Assembly (NCBI GenBank): GCA_041689615.1
Contig: JBDNFW010000011.1
Location: 1 to 64,000, forward strand
DNA length: 64,000 nt
Direction: 5' to 3'
Source: UBA7359 sp041689615
GTDB taxonomy: Bacteria; Pseudomonadota; Gammaproteobacteria; Eutrophobiales; Eutrophobiaceae
This document shows, one piece after another, positions 33,704-43,059 of the stretch. The notes beneath the pieces are model-generated. The model was not told where the DNA came from. It ran no database searches and was given only the letters and a program-made list of their open reading frames with translations. How positions within the stretch are numbered: position 1 is the first letter of the stretch; each line of letters begins with the position of its first letter. A program made the position numbers and the translations under genes.

Positions 33704-35368
33704 TTGCTTTCTGAAGAAATACAACTGGTTTCAAACTTTAATATTCATTTACTTAAGCCTCACGTAAAAAAGTCTATTAAAGATTCCATCGTCGATGTTG
33801 CCGCCTATGGGCAAGTTTTTCAATCCATTACAAGCCTTCAAGAACAACCTGAATATGATAAACATGTTGTTCTTTGGACGAGTCCAGAAGGTGTAATATC
33901 AAAATTTAATCAATTACTTTGTGGAAAGAGTGTTAGCCATAATGAAGTTTTAGATGAAGTAAAAGAATACAAAAATATAATGCTGACAACCGCCAAGCAT
34001 TGTAAAACGTTATTTATTCCAACCTGGACAATGCCTCTTTCTCGAAGAACATACGGCATGATTGATCTTAAGCCAGAACTTGGCGTAAGACATTTAATAA
34101 TGAGAATGAATCTTGAGTTAATGGATTTAATGTTAAATGTACCTAATTTATTTGTATTAGATGCTGATGCATGGCTTAAAGCTGCAGGTGCAAAAGCATA
34201 TCCAGCAAAGCTCTATTTTACGACTAAAACACTTTTTTCAAATGATGTTTTCTCTTTAGCTGCAAAAGATATAGCTGCTGCTATAAACGGTATATCTGGA
34301 CAAGCTAAAAAACTGATTGTTTTAGACCTTGACAACACTCTTTGGGGGGGTGTCTTGGGTGATGAAGGATGGGAAAAACTAAAAATAGGTGGTCATGATT
34401 ATGTTGGTGAAGCTTTTTTAAAATTTCAAAATTCTATAATCGGATTAAATAGACGAGGTATTCTACTCGCAATAGCTAGTAAAAATGATGAGTCTACGGC
34501 TTTAAAAGCAATAGAGTTGCATCCAGAAATGTTATTAAAAGAAATTAATTTTTCTGCATGGAGAATTAATTGGAATGATAAAGCTAAAAATTTGATAGAG
34601 CTTGCTGATGAACTTAATCTAGGATTGCAATCTATGGTCTTTATCGATGATAACCCAGTGGAACGTGCGCGGATTAGGGAAGCACTGCCAGAAGTGTTAG
34701 TACCAGAATGGCCAAATGATCCAGCGCTTTATACTGAAACATTAGAGTCGTTGAGATGTTTTGATGCTCCTCAAGTTACTCATGAAGATCTTAATAGAGG
34801 TAAAATGTATGTTGCTGAAAGACTTCGTCGTAAAAGTCGTATTGATAATGAAATTAATTCATCAGATGAGTGGTTAAATACACTAGAAACCAGTATACAT
34901 GTTGAGTCATTATCCGAAGTAAATTTAACCCGTGTAGTACAACTTTTTAATAAAACTAATCAATTAAATCTTACAACAAGAAGATTTAGCGAGTCTGATA
35001 TAGTTGAATGGATAAAGATAGATGGACACGAATTATGGGTTATTTATGTTAAAGACAAGTATGGGGATTCTGGTATGTCCGGAATAATCTCGATTGAAAC
35101 CGTAAATGGCACTACTGTTGTATGTGATTTGATATTAAGCTGTCGTGTAATGGGTAGAAAGATTGAAGATGCAATGCTGCACGTTGTAACTGAGTTTGCG
35201 CTACAAAATAAAATAAATGAACTTATGTTGGAGTATAAGGCAACTGAAAAAAATGCTCCTTGTCTTAAAATGATGAATGATAGTTCTCTCAAAAAAATAT
35301 CAAAGCATAAATTTGTTTGGGAAGGTGAGGTTTCCTTTTCTTTGCCTGAATGTATAAGTATTGATTAG
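33704..35368 (+). CDS. FkbH-like protein (HAD-IIIC phosphatase-type acyl loader)
   Basis: 554 residues. An N-terminal domain of about 190 residues leads into the HAD-IIIC core: DLDNTLWGGVLGDEG with Asp208 and Asp210, then ASKNDES and FIDDNPVERARI. A C-terminal GNAT-like region (about 390-540; LFNKTNQLNLTTRRF) is normal in the family. FkbH proteins load a three-carbon unit (glyceryl, from 1,3-bisphosphoglycerate) onto a carrier protein. With the ACP 17 bp upstream this suggests a glyceryl- or lactyl-type acyl donor. Likely start is TTG 33704. Confidence 0.88.
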   Translation: MLSEEIQLVSNFNIHLLKPHVKKSIKDSIVDVAAYGQVFQSITSLQEQPEYDKHVVLWTSPEGVISKFNQLLCGKSVSHNEVLDEVKEYKNIMLTTAKHCKTLFIPTWTMPLSRRTYGMIDLKPELGVRHLIMRMNLELMDLMLNVPNLFVLDADAWLKAAGAKAYPAKLYFTTKTLFSNDVFSLAAKDIAAAINGISGQAKKLIVLDLDNTLWGGVLGDEGWEKLKIGGHDYVGEAFLKFQNSIIGLNRRGILLAIASKNDESTALKAIELHPEMLLKEINFSAWRINWNDKAKNLIELADELNLGLQSMVFIDDNPVERARIREALPEVLVPEWPNDPALYTETLESLRCFDAPQVTHEDLNRGKMYVAERLRRKSRIDNEINSSDEWLNTLETSIHVESLSEVNLTRVVQLFNKTNQLNLTTRRFSESDIVEWIKIDGHELWVIYVKDKYGDSGMSGIISIETVNGTTVVCDLILSCRVMGRKIEDAMLHVVTEFALQNKINELMLEYKATEKNAPCLKMMNDSSLKKISKHKFVWEGEVSFSLPECISID

Positions 35369-35383
35369 TCGGTATTCAAAATA

Positions 35384-36424
35384 ATGGAATATTTTGTTGA
35401 GATTGCAGATACGGATCTTGTTCCAGATATTATGAAGTTTATTAATACCTATTATCAAGAAGATCATGTTTTATCTAAAAATAAAGAACTTTTTGAGTGG
35501 CAATATTTAGCCCCATCAGATGAAAAATGTCATTTTGTATTAGGTAGAGAAAAATTAAGTGGAAACATTATTGGTGTATTAGGATTTATTGAAACAAGTC
35601 AATATGACAATCAACTTGCTGCAGATAATTGTCTTTGGCTCTCGCTTTGGCAAGTTATCCAAGATACAGGCATACCTTCTTTAGGATTAATTCTTTTGCA
35701 ATATTTGATTGAACACCGACCACATAATCATATTGCAGTTGCCGGAATAAACCCGTCTCACAAAGGTATGTATAAAGCAATGGGTTATAAGGTTAAAGAT
35801 ATGCGGCATCATTATTTATTAAATACAAATATTAATAATTATAATGTTGCAGTTGTCCCTAAAGATTTAACTATACCGATAATAAATAATAAAAATACTC
35901 TTGAGTTAGAGTTGATTGATGGTGAATCCTTACTAAAAATTTATTCAAATTTTGATTTCCATAAAACGCGCACACCCAAAAAAACTATAAAGTATATTTA
36001 TAATCGATATGTTAATTCGTTATTTTATAAATATAAATTATACATGGTTAAAGATGTTGATGATTACCTTGGAGTTGTTGTTGCTAGAGAGTGTCAAGTT
36101 AATGCATATAAAGTATTGCGATTAGTTGACTTTCTTGTAGAACCAAGATGCATCCCTTATTTGGCGAATCCATTGAACAAGTTAATTCAAAACTCAAATT
36201 ATGAATATGTAGATTTTTTTCAAATAGGATTAAATGAAACAGAATTAAGTAATCAAGGGTTTTTAAAAATAGAGCCAGATAGTGACGTTGTCATTCCAAA
36301 CTATTTTGAGCCTTTTGTTAGAAAGAATTGTGGTATTACTATTTGCTTTAGAGGTGATCATGCCGATAATTTTATTGCTTTCAAAGCAGATGGCGATCAA
36401 GATCGTCCGAGTATTTTAAATTGA
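35384..36424 (+). CDS. GNAT-like acyltransferase
   Basis: 346 residues. N-terminal half fits a GNAT fold: IADTDLVPDIMKFINTYYQE, VIGVLGFIET-like strand, LGLILLQYLI and VAGINPSHKGMYKAMGYKV (acyl-donor turn). The second half is less clear and may be a second GNAT-like domain. It lies 15 bp after the FkbH gene and overlaps the MaoC-SDR gene by 4 bp, so it may move the carrier-bound acyl group to a sugar amine. No signal peptide. The assignment rests on motif and context. Confidence 0.62.
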   Translation: MEYFVEIADTDLVPDIMKFINTYYQEDHVLSKNKELFEWQYLAPSDEKCHFVLGREKLSGNIIGVLGFIETSQYDNQLAADNCLWLSLWQVIQDTGIPSLGLILLQYLIEHRPHNHIAVAGINPSHKGMYKAMGYKVKDMRHHYLLNTNINNYNVAVVPKDLTIPIINNKNTLELELIDGESLLKIYSNFDFHKTRTPKKTIKYIYNRYVNSLFYKYKLYMVKDVDDYLGVVVARECQVNAYKVLRLVDFLVEPRCIPYLANPLNKLIQNSNYEYVDFFQIGLNETELSNQGFLKIEPDSDVVIPNYFEPFVRKNCGITICFRGDHADNFIAFKADGDQDRPSILN

Positions 36425-37848
36425 ATTTAAAAAAAATTAATACACGCTTTCAATTGCATGATCAAAACTGTTTTGCCAAAGCTTCTGGTGATTATAATCC
36501 ATTACATTTAGATGAAAAATGGTGTCGTCGTACTGTTATTGGTGAAGTTGTTGTTCATGGAATTCATGCAGTTCTATGGGCTTTAGAAGAATATTTTAAT
36601 GAGAACGAAGAATGCTCTGGTATAGATAATATTTTTGTTGAATTTATAGATTATATATCTTTGGATATGAGGATAAATCTTGTTATTATAGATCTTGAGA
36701 AACATAAACAACTTTTAAAAGTTGTTGACGATGAATCTCGATTGTTGATCCAAATAAAACTTGAATTAACTCCGCATCTAAATCAAGTTTTCATTCAAGA
36801 AAAACATTTGTTTAAAAAAAACAATGTTTCTGTTGAAGCTAAATCTTTAAAGTTTGAAGATATCGCATCATTAAAAGGAAAATTATTTCTTAATAGTGAA
36901 GAAAATGAGATTCAATCTAGACTGCCTAATTGTAAACGTGTTTTAGGTAATGCTCGGATAGCATTATTAATGTCATTGTCATGGTTAGTTGGTATGGAAT
37001 GTCCGGGCAGGTATTCACTGTTTAAAAGTTTTAAATTAAATCTAAATAGTTTTAAAAGTTTAGCTAAGCAAGTCAGTTGGAGTGTTGTACGAACATCAAA
37101 GCCGCTTGTGTTCATAAGGCTTGATGACGATGATCTGAATTGCGAGGTTGTGAGCTTTTACTTACACCGAGGTGTTTCCCAAGCGACAATGAAAGAAGTT
37201 TGTGAAAAAGTTCCTAATAATGTATTTAATGGACAGCGTGCATTAATTATAGGAGGATCAAGAGGTTTAGGTGAACTCACAGCAAAAATCATAGCATCTG
37301 GTGGTGGAGAGCCAACTATTACTTGGTATAAAGGAGCTTCCGATGCTGAAAGGGTAGTAAGAGAAATTAAAGAATTAGGATTTAAAGCGCAGCGCCTTTT
37401 TCTTGATGTGACAGAAAATATTTCTTTAAATGAATTTATTAATAACTCTCTTAAAGAAATTGATAGTTTGTTTTATTTTGCTAGTCCGAAAATAACTTCT
37501 CGTCAATCACCAGAGCAATATAAAATCTTTTACATAGATTGCTTTGAAAACTTATGTAAATGCATAGCTGCCAATCAAAAGATTAAAATATTCTATCCAT
37601 CAACAATTTATACTGAAAAGGCACCTGAAGGATTAGAGGAATATTCAAGCATAAAATTAAAAGGTGAAAAAATATGTTCAAATTTGTCAAATGAATTAGG
37701 TCTGAAAATATTTGCACCACGACTCCCTAAGTTGGCAACAGATCAAAATTTAACTCTATTTGGCTCATCTGGTAAAGAGACATTAACAAGCTTTCTACCC
37801 TATATAGAAGAGTTTCAATCTGATGATGCTGTATTTTACAAATATTAA
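36421..37848 (+). CDS. MaoC-like hydratase/SDR reductase fusion
   Basis: 475 residues from TTG 36421. Residues about 10-120 are a MaoC hot-dog domain with the catalytic Asp-His in ASGDYNPLHLDEKW (Asp24, His29) and VVVHGIHAVLWALEEYF. A linker of about 140 residues follows. The C-terminus is a short-chain dehydrogenase: GGSRGLG (278-284) and EYSSIKLKGEK (YxxxK). Together they could hydrate or dehydrate and reduce an acyl-carrier-bound unit, e.g. to a hydroxyacyl group. It ends the ACP-FkbH-GNAT cassette. Confidence 0.82.
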   Translation: MNLKKINTRFQLHDQNCFAKASGDYNPLHLDEKWCRRTVIGEVVVHGIHAVLWALEEYFNENEECSGIDNIFVEFIDYISLDMRINLVIIDLEKHKQLLKVVDDESRLLIQIKLELTPHLNQVFIQEKHLFKKNNVSVEAKSLKFEDIASLKGKLFLNSEENEIQSRLPNCKRVLGNARIALLMSLSWLVGMECPGRYSLFKSFKLNLNSFKSLAKQVSWSVVRTSKPLVFIRLDDDDLNCEVVSFYLHRGVSQATMKEVCEKVPNNVFNGQRALIIGGSRGLGELTAKIIASGGGEPTITWYKGASDAERVVREIKELGFKAQRLFLDVTENISLNEFINNSLKEIDSLFYFASPKITSRQSPEQYKIFYIDCFENLCKCIAANQKIKIFYPSTIYTEKAPEGLEEYSSIKLKGEKICSNLSNELGLKIFAPRLPKLATDQNLTLFGSSGKETLTSFLPYIEEFQSDDAVFYKY

Positions 37849-37894
37849 AAATATAAAAATTAATTTACTTAAATTTAAGAATTAAATACAAGAA

Positions 37895-39166
37895 ATGAAT
37901 AAACCAAGAATTGTCATACGTGCATTCACTTGTCGTCGCGATACAGCAAGCGCATTATTATTGGCTAACATACTAGAGGAAATGGGTTGTGAAGTTTTAG
38001 TGACAAGCACTAGAGACTTTCTTAGAACGGTAAAGTATTGGAGACCAAATGCGGTTGTAGTAAATACTAGGAGCGGACCTATTTCTGTAAAGTCATTGTT
38101 TCCAGATATGAAAGTAATTCAAATTGACGGAGAAGGGTTGAGTCCAGATAAAGATATGATTGCACAATATTATTATAATAATATGGATGTATATGACGCG
38201 TGCGATGAAATATTACTATGGGGAAATAAAGCATATGATGAAGTGATCTCATTAGCGAAATTAAGAGGAAGAGAAATTGGAAAGGTTCATGTGGTTGGCA
38301 ATATTCATTTCGACTTTGTTAAATATATGCCGGAAAAATTAAAGGATAAGGAAAAATATAATTCAATAGGGTTTGCAACAAGGTACAGATCAATAAATGA
38401 TCACGAAGGACGGTCAACATTAAAATATTTGCCTAATAAAGGAAATTTAGATGACACTATATTTCAATGTAAATCATTTGTAGGGATGATTGATTGCATA
38501 AAAGAGTTGCTCGAAAAAACAACCTACAATATAAGCATTAGACCTCACCCTTTAGAGCAAATAAATAGCTATAAAGAGTATCTGCAAATCTGGTTTGGCA
38601 AGGATAATGTTAAAAGAATAACAATTGATGAGTCATTATCATTTTCACAATGGGCTGTTAAGCAACAAGCTATTCTTTCACCGACATCGACATCTTTTAT
38701 GAAAGCATATTTGTTAAAAGTTCCCGTGATAAATATTGATTTAATTAGTGATACTCACGAATATTGTAAGCAGCTTGAGGAAAATCTTTCTGAAGATTGG
38801 CAGTCAGCTGGGATAGCGCCTAAAAATATTAATGAACTCGTCAAAATATTATCAAATGAGATCCCTGCTGTGACGCTAAATGAAGATATTGAAAGACAAT
38901 TAGTTGAATATTGTGATTACAATAATAACGAGTCTTCTTGTTTAAGAGCAGCCAAAGTAATTTTTAATTGTGTTAGAAATTCTAATATAGCAAAAAGGAT
39001 ATACGTACCCAAATGGCTGGTTAATAAAATTGATGATATTAGTTTTGCTAGAGCATCCCGACGTAACCCATGCCACTATAATTTGAATTATAAACGGGGT
39101 TTCCATCCATCAGTAGAGTGCCTAGATGAAATCACTAAGACTATTATCAGGAGTGATTCTAATTAA
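37895..39166 (+). CDS. Surface carbohydrate biosynthesis protein, GT-B-like (candidate glycosyltransferase)
   Basis: 423 residues without signal peptide. N-terminal Rossmann-like strand IRAFTCRRDTASALLLANIL, middle KVHVVGNIHFDF, and a C-terminal domain with SIRPHPLEQ and AILSPTSTSFMKAYLLKVPV. This resembles the layout of the 16348 and 54018 proteins. The 'RPHP' and 'S.TS...A.....PVI' elements suggest nucleotide-sugar binding. It sits just upstream of the second nonulosonate set. A specific function cannot be assigned. Confidence 0.58.
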   Translation: MNKPRIVIRAFTCRRDTASALLLANILEEMGCEVLVTSTRDFLRTVKYWRPNAVVVNTRSGPISVKSLFPDMKVIQIDGEGLSPDKDMIAQYYYNNMDVYDACDEILLWGNKAYDEVISLAKLRGREIGKVHVVGNIHFDFVKYMPEKLKDKEKYNSIGFATRYRSINDHEGRSTLKYLPNKGNLDDTIFQCKSFVGMIDCIKELLEKTTYNISIRPHPLEQINSYKEYLQIWFGKDNVKRITIDESLSFSQWAVKQQAILSPTSTSFMKAYLLKVPVINIDLISDTHEYCKQLEENLSEDWQSAGIAPKNINELVKILSNEIPAVTLNEDIERQLVEYCDYNNNESSCLRAAKVIFNCVRNSNIAKRIYVPKWLVNKIDDISFARASRRNPCHYNLNYKRGFHPSVECLDEITKTIIRSDSN

Positions 39167-39186
39167 TTATATTTCTGTTAAGTATA

Positions 39187-40203
39187 ATGTCTAGTCCGTG
39201 GTTAATAGGCGGCCCTTCACGTTGTGGGAAAAGCACATTCGCAGATGCAATAGCAAACTCTGCTGATGATGATTTGAAAAGTGCCGCGCTTAGAGTTGAT
39301 GCACTTTTGCATAAGTATCGAAAAAAAAATCGATTTAAAAATAAGCATGAAGCAGATAATTTTTTAAAGACATATCTGCAACGACCAAGATATATGAATC
39401 CAGAATGCACTGAAAAATTATGTCCGGTTGATGACGCTAATGATTCTATTGAAAACGTGATTACTAAAACAAACCCTACAGCAGGGATGACCCCACTAGA
39501 TATTATATTCTGTGCGCTAAATGTAATGGCAGAAAATAAAAAAAAAGAATCATGGGTTGTTTTAGATTTGCTCCCAGAATTATATTTCGAAAAGTATAAG
39601 GCGACTCTAAATAACTTAAAGTTACTAATCATTATAAGAGACCCGATTGAAGCTATTGCTGCGAGTATGTATTGGAGGAGTTATCCAACGCGCACATCAG
39701 TTTGTGGAAAAAAAACAATAGAGTATTTTCTTTTTCTCTGGTGCTTATCAGCATCAACAAGTTCAATGTTAAAAGAAAAATACCCCGATGATGTATTTAT
39801 AATTTCCACAGATGAACTATTTTGCGGCGAGCCAATCCTACCTGATGATTTTAAAAGCAAAACTCTGTTTGCAGAGCTTGAGAATTATTACTCAGGATTG
39901 CCTTACTTTAGTTTTAAATGCACTGAGTCAACTCATTATTGCCCTGATAATACATGGCACAAATTATTAAATGAAAACGAAATTACTTACATTGATAAGT
40001 ATAAAAAAATATATTGGCAGGATATGTTTATGTCGGGAAATCATAATAACTTATTAAATAATGAGATATCTTTGATTAATGGGTTGCTGAAAGTTGCTAA
40101 ATTTAATCCTATTGCCGCAAAATTAATTTCAGATAATCTCTATATGCCTAAACGTGCTGTAAATAATTTTCTTGCTAGATTAAAAAGTTTAATTCAGCAT
40201 TGA
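39187..40203 (+). CDS. P-loop NTPase, kinase- or sulfotransferase-like
   Basis: 338 residues. Walker A IGGPSRCGKSTFADAI (residues 7-22), then a helical stretch, and IIIRDPIEAIAASMYWRSYP in the middle, which recalls the 3'-phosphate-binding R-x-P...S region of PAPS sulfotransferases. A Cys-rich ECTEKLCP is also present. A Walker A with GKS is more kinase-like. Given cysC (PAPS maker) upstream of the operon, sulfation is one possibility; phosphorylation is the other. No signal peptide or TM segment. Confidence 0.55.
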   Translation: MSSPWLIGGPSRCGKSTFADAIANSADDDLKSAALRVDALLHKYRKKNRFKNKHEADNFLKTYLQRPRYMNPECTEKLCPVDDANDSIENVITKTNPTAGMTPLDIIFCALNVMAENKKKESWVVLDLLPELYFEKYKATLNNLKLLIIIRDPIEAIAASMYWRSYPTRTSVCGKKTIEYFLFLWCLSASTSSMLKEKYPDDVFIISTDELFCGEPILPDDFKSKTLFAELENYYSGLPYFSFKCTESTHYCPDNTWHKLLNENEITYIDKYKKIYWQDMFMSGNHNNLLNNEISLINGLLKVAKFNPIAAKLISDNLYMPKRAVNNFLARLKSLIQH

Positions 40204-40274
40204 TATTTATAGTAAATAAAAAGGTCCTTATTAAATATTCAATAATATACCAATTTTTAAAATGAAGGATAGCT

Positions 40275-41357
40275 ATGACAAATGTTAAAATTATAGGCGC
40301 AGGCTCTATTGGTAATCATTTAGCTAATGCGGCACGTTCCAAGAACTGGAACGTTATTATGTGTGATATAGATACTGCTGCTCTTAAAAGAACTAAAGAA
40401 GAAATTTATCCAATGCGATATGGAAAGTGGGATGATTCTATTTCCTTATATTCTTGCAATGATGTTCCTAAAGGCGATTATGATTGGATTTTTATTGGTA
40501 CACCTCCTGATAGTCATATGAATTTGGCACTTGAGGCACTTCAAGAAAAACCAAAAGGTATCTTGGTAGAAAAACCTTTTGCCACACCAGATTTATCCGG
40601 TTGCCAGGAACTCTATGAGCTTGCAATAAAAGAAAATATCAGTGTTTTTGTTGGGTATGACCATGTAGTAGCCGAGAGTATTCCATATTTCATAAAATCA
40701 ACTTCGGCTATTGGTGAAATTTTAACGTTAGATGTTTCATTTAGAGAACATTGGCAAGGTATTTTTAATGCGCACCCATGGTTGGAAGGACCATCTGATA
40801 CTTATTTAGGGTATTGGAAGAAAGGTGGGGGCGCTTGTGGAGAGCATTCACATGCCTTAAATTTATGGCAGCATTTTGCTCATGAAATTGGTGCAGGTAG
40901 AGTAACAGAAGTTAGTGCTTGTTTAGATTATGTTTCTGATGGAAAAGTTGAATATGACAGATTGGCCTTACTAAATTTAAAAACAGAAACTGGACTAGTT
41001 GGTCGCGTTGTTCAAGATGTGGTAACAAAACCTTCGCTTAAGTCAGCTCGAATTCAAGGTGTTGATAGTGGTGTAGAATGGCAGTGCTGCGTTTCGCCTT
41101 ATTCTGACATTGTGACAGAGATTGGTAAGGACGAGAAAGAGAAGGTTTTTGAAAAAAATAGACCAGCAGACTTCATACAGGAATTAAATCATCTTGAAGC
41201 GAATCTGGGGAATAGCAATAAGTCGCCGATTTCAATAGTGCGAGGTTTAGATTCAATGCTTGTAATTGCTGCAGCTCACCTTTCTGCAAAAAGTGGGAGT
41301 GTTGTAGAAATTGATTACAGCAAAGGCTATATAAATGAGGCATTGATACTTAAATAA
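40275..41357 (+). CDS. Gfo/Idh/MocA-family oxidoreductase (nonulosonate set 2)
   Basis: 360 residues. N-terminal NAD(P) fold KIIGAGSIGNHLANAARSK, then GTPPDSHMNLALEAL, the catalytic Lys in ILVEKPFATPD, and WKKGGGACGEHSHALNLWQH (His region). It may oxidise, reduce or epimerise a sugar precursor of the second pathway. It lies 49 bp before the NeuB-cupin gene. The upstream 71-bp gap has a decent ribosome site (AAGGA) before ATG 40275. Confidence 0.85.
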   Translation: MTNVKIIGAGSIGNHLANAARSKNWNVIMCDIDTAALKRTKEEIYPMRYGKWDDSISLYSCNDVPKGDYDWIFIGTPPDSHMNLALEALQEKPKGILVEKPFATPDLSGCQELYELAIKENISVFVGYDHVVAESIPYFIKSTSAIGEILTLDVSFREHWQGIFNAHPWLEGPSDTYLGYWKKGGGACGEHSHALNLWQHFAHEIGAGRVTEVSACLDYVSDGKVEYDRLALLNLKTETGLVGRVVQDVVTKPSLKSARIQGVDSGVEWQCCVSPYSDIVTEIGKDEKEKVFEKNRPADFIQELNHLEANLGNSNKSPISIVRGLDSMLVIAAAHLSAKSGSVVEIDYSKGYINEALILK

Positions 41358-41406
41358 AGCAATAATATATTTTTCGATACCTATATTTTTTTAATCTGGA
41401 ATACAT

Positions 41407-42960
41407 ATGATGTCTAATCAAAATATTGACTTAAATAAATTGGTTGTGCTCGACCTGGCCAATAATCATCAAGGGAGTATTGAACATGGCACTAATATTA
41501 TTAAGGCTATGGGACAAGTTGTTAAAAAACATGGCGTAAGGGCAGCAATAAAATTTCAATTTAGACAACTTGATACTTTTGTTCATCCCGCTCACCAAAA
41601 AGATAGTGACAATAAGCATGTGCCCCGATTTTTATCTACAAGATTGGAGCCATCTGATTATGACAAGTTACATGAGGAAGTTAAATCGGCTGGTTTAGTG
41701 TCTATGTCAACACCATTTGACGAAGAGTCTGTTGATGTAATTATTGAAATGGGTATTGATATTATTAAAATTGCAAGTTGCTCTTCCACGGATTGGCCAT
41801 TACTAGAAAGAGTTGCTGATAGCGGCAAACCAGTTGTCTGCTCAACCGGAGGTTTAGAATTAGAAAAAATTGATGATTTGTATAGTTTTTTTCAGCACCG
41901 TGGAGTTGATTTTGCATTTATGCACTGTGTTTCTATATATCCTACTCCTTTTGAACAACTTGAGCTTAATCAATTAGATTTATATAAACGCAGATACCCG
42001 GATATTCCTATCGGTTGGTCAACACATGAGGATCCTAATGCTACAGGGCCGGTGCAAATTGCTGTAGCGAAGGGAGCTACATTATTTGAACGTCATGTGG
42101 GAATTGATACTGAAACAGTTTCATTAAATGCATATTCTTCTACGCCTGAACAAGTTGATAACTGGCTTAAAGCATTAAATGAAGCACGTGACATGTGTGG
42201 AGCAACTTCAGGAAGACACAAAATATCTGAAAACGAAAAACTAGCATTGTCACAGTTGCAAAGAGGTGTTTATGCTAAAGAACAATTAGTAAAAGGGATG
42301 GAGATAACGAAAGATCTAATTTATTTCGCTATGCCTATTCAAGACAATCAATTAGCTAGTGGTTTATTTAGTAACGGCATAATCATTGAAAAAGATATAG
42401 AACCTGATAAAGCGTTATTATTAGAGGATATTATTTTACCTCCTGAACCACCAGAAGCAGTAATAAAACATGCCATACATGAAGTTAAAGCGATGATTCA
42501 TGTAGCTGGAGTTCATTTAAATACTGATTTTCGTATCGAATACTCACATCATTATGGTGTGGAAAACTTCAGGGAAACAGGAGCAGTTTTGATTGATATT
42601 GTAAATCGTGAATACTGTAAGAAAATTATAGTGCAATTGCCAAATCAAAAACATCCGTCTCACTATCACAAAAGAAAAGAAGAGACATTTCAAGTCTTGA
42701 GCGGTGTGCTTAATGTTTTTGTTGAAGGAAGACAACGTGTTTTATATCCTGGTGACACATGCCTTGTTCAGGCAGGAATGTGGCATAATTTCTGGACTGA
42801 TACGGGTTGTGTTTTTGAAGAGATTTCAACAAGACATTATGATAATGACTCTTATTACAAGGATAAAAAAATAAATTCGATGCAACGTTCTGAACGCAAA
42901 ACGGTAGTGAATCACTGGGGGCGTTATGAATTGCCAGATAAAATGAAGCCAGCTAATTAG
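41407..42960 (+). CDS. NeuB-family nonulosonate synthase fused to a cupin domain
   Basis: 517 residues, about 170 more than NeuB. Residues about 8-270 are the NeuB barrel (DLANNHQGSIEHGTNIIKAM, AIKFQFRQLDTF, STPFDEESVD, KIASCSSTDWPLLERVA, FERHVGID). SAF-like segment about 285-345 (QLQRGVYAKEQLVKGMEI). The C-terminal cupin (about 375-495) has metal-type residues in HPSHYHKRKEE (His416, His419, His421, Glu425/426) and AGMWHNFWTD. The cupin could isomerise a sugar precursor or bind a product; this is inference. Confidence 0.9.
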   Translation: MMSNQNIDLNKLVVLDLANNHQGSIEHGTNIIKAMGQVVKKHGVRAAIKFQFRQLDTFVHPAHQKDSDNKHVPRFLSTRLEPSDYDKLHEEVKSAGLVSMSTPFDEESVDVIIEMGIDIIKIASCSSTDWPLLERVADSGKPVVCSTGGLELEKIDDLYSFFQHRGVDFAFMHCVSIYPTPFEQLELNQLDLYKRRYPDIPIGWSTHEDPNATGPVQIAVAKGATLFERHVGIDTETVSLNAYSSTPEQVDNWLKALNEARDMCGATSGRHKISENEKLALSQLQRGVYAKEQLVKGMEITKDLIYFAMPIQDNQLASGLFSNGIIIEKDIEPDKALLLEDIILPPEPPEAVIKHAIHEVKAMIHVAGVHLNTDFRIEYSHHYGVENFRETGAVLIDIVNREYCKKIIVQLPNQKHPSHYHKRKEETFQVLSGVLNVFVEGRQRVLYPGDTCLVQAGMWHNFWTDTGCVFEEISTRHYDNDSYYKDKKINSMQRSERKTVVNHWGRYELPDKMKPAN

Positions 42961-43059
42961 TGGTTATCTTTGTTGCTATATAAAACAATTGATTTGTCAT
43001 ATTTCGAATCTTCTTAAATAGAAATATTTAAAACTGAATAAATAACTCTTAATTTTTCA

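Noticed and set aside
39159..39632. 157-codon antisense ORF opposite the P-loop gene
   Set aside because: It mirrors a well-supported + strand gene and has low-complexity hydrophobic/Ser-rich content typical of shadow frames.
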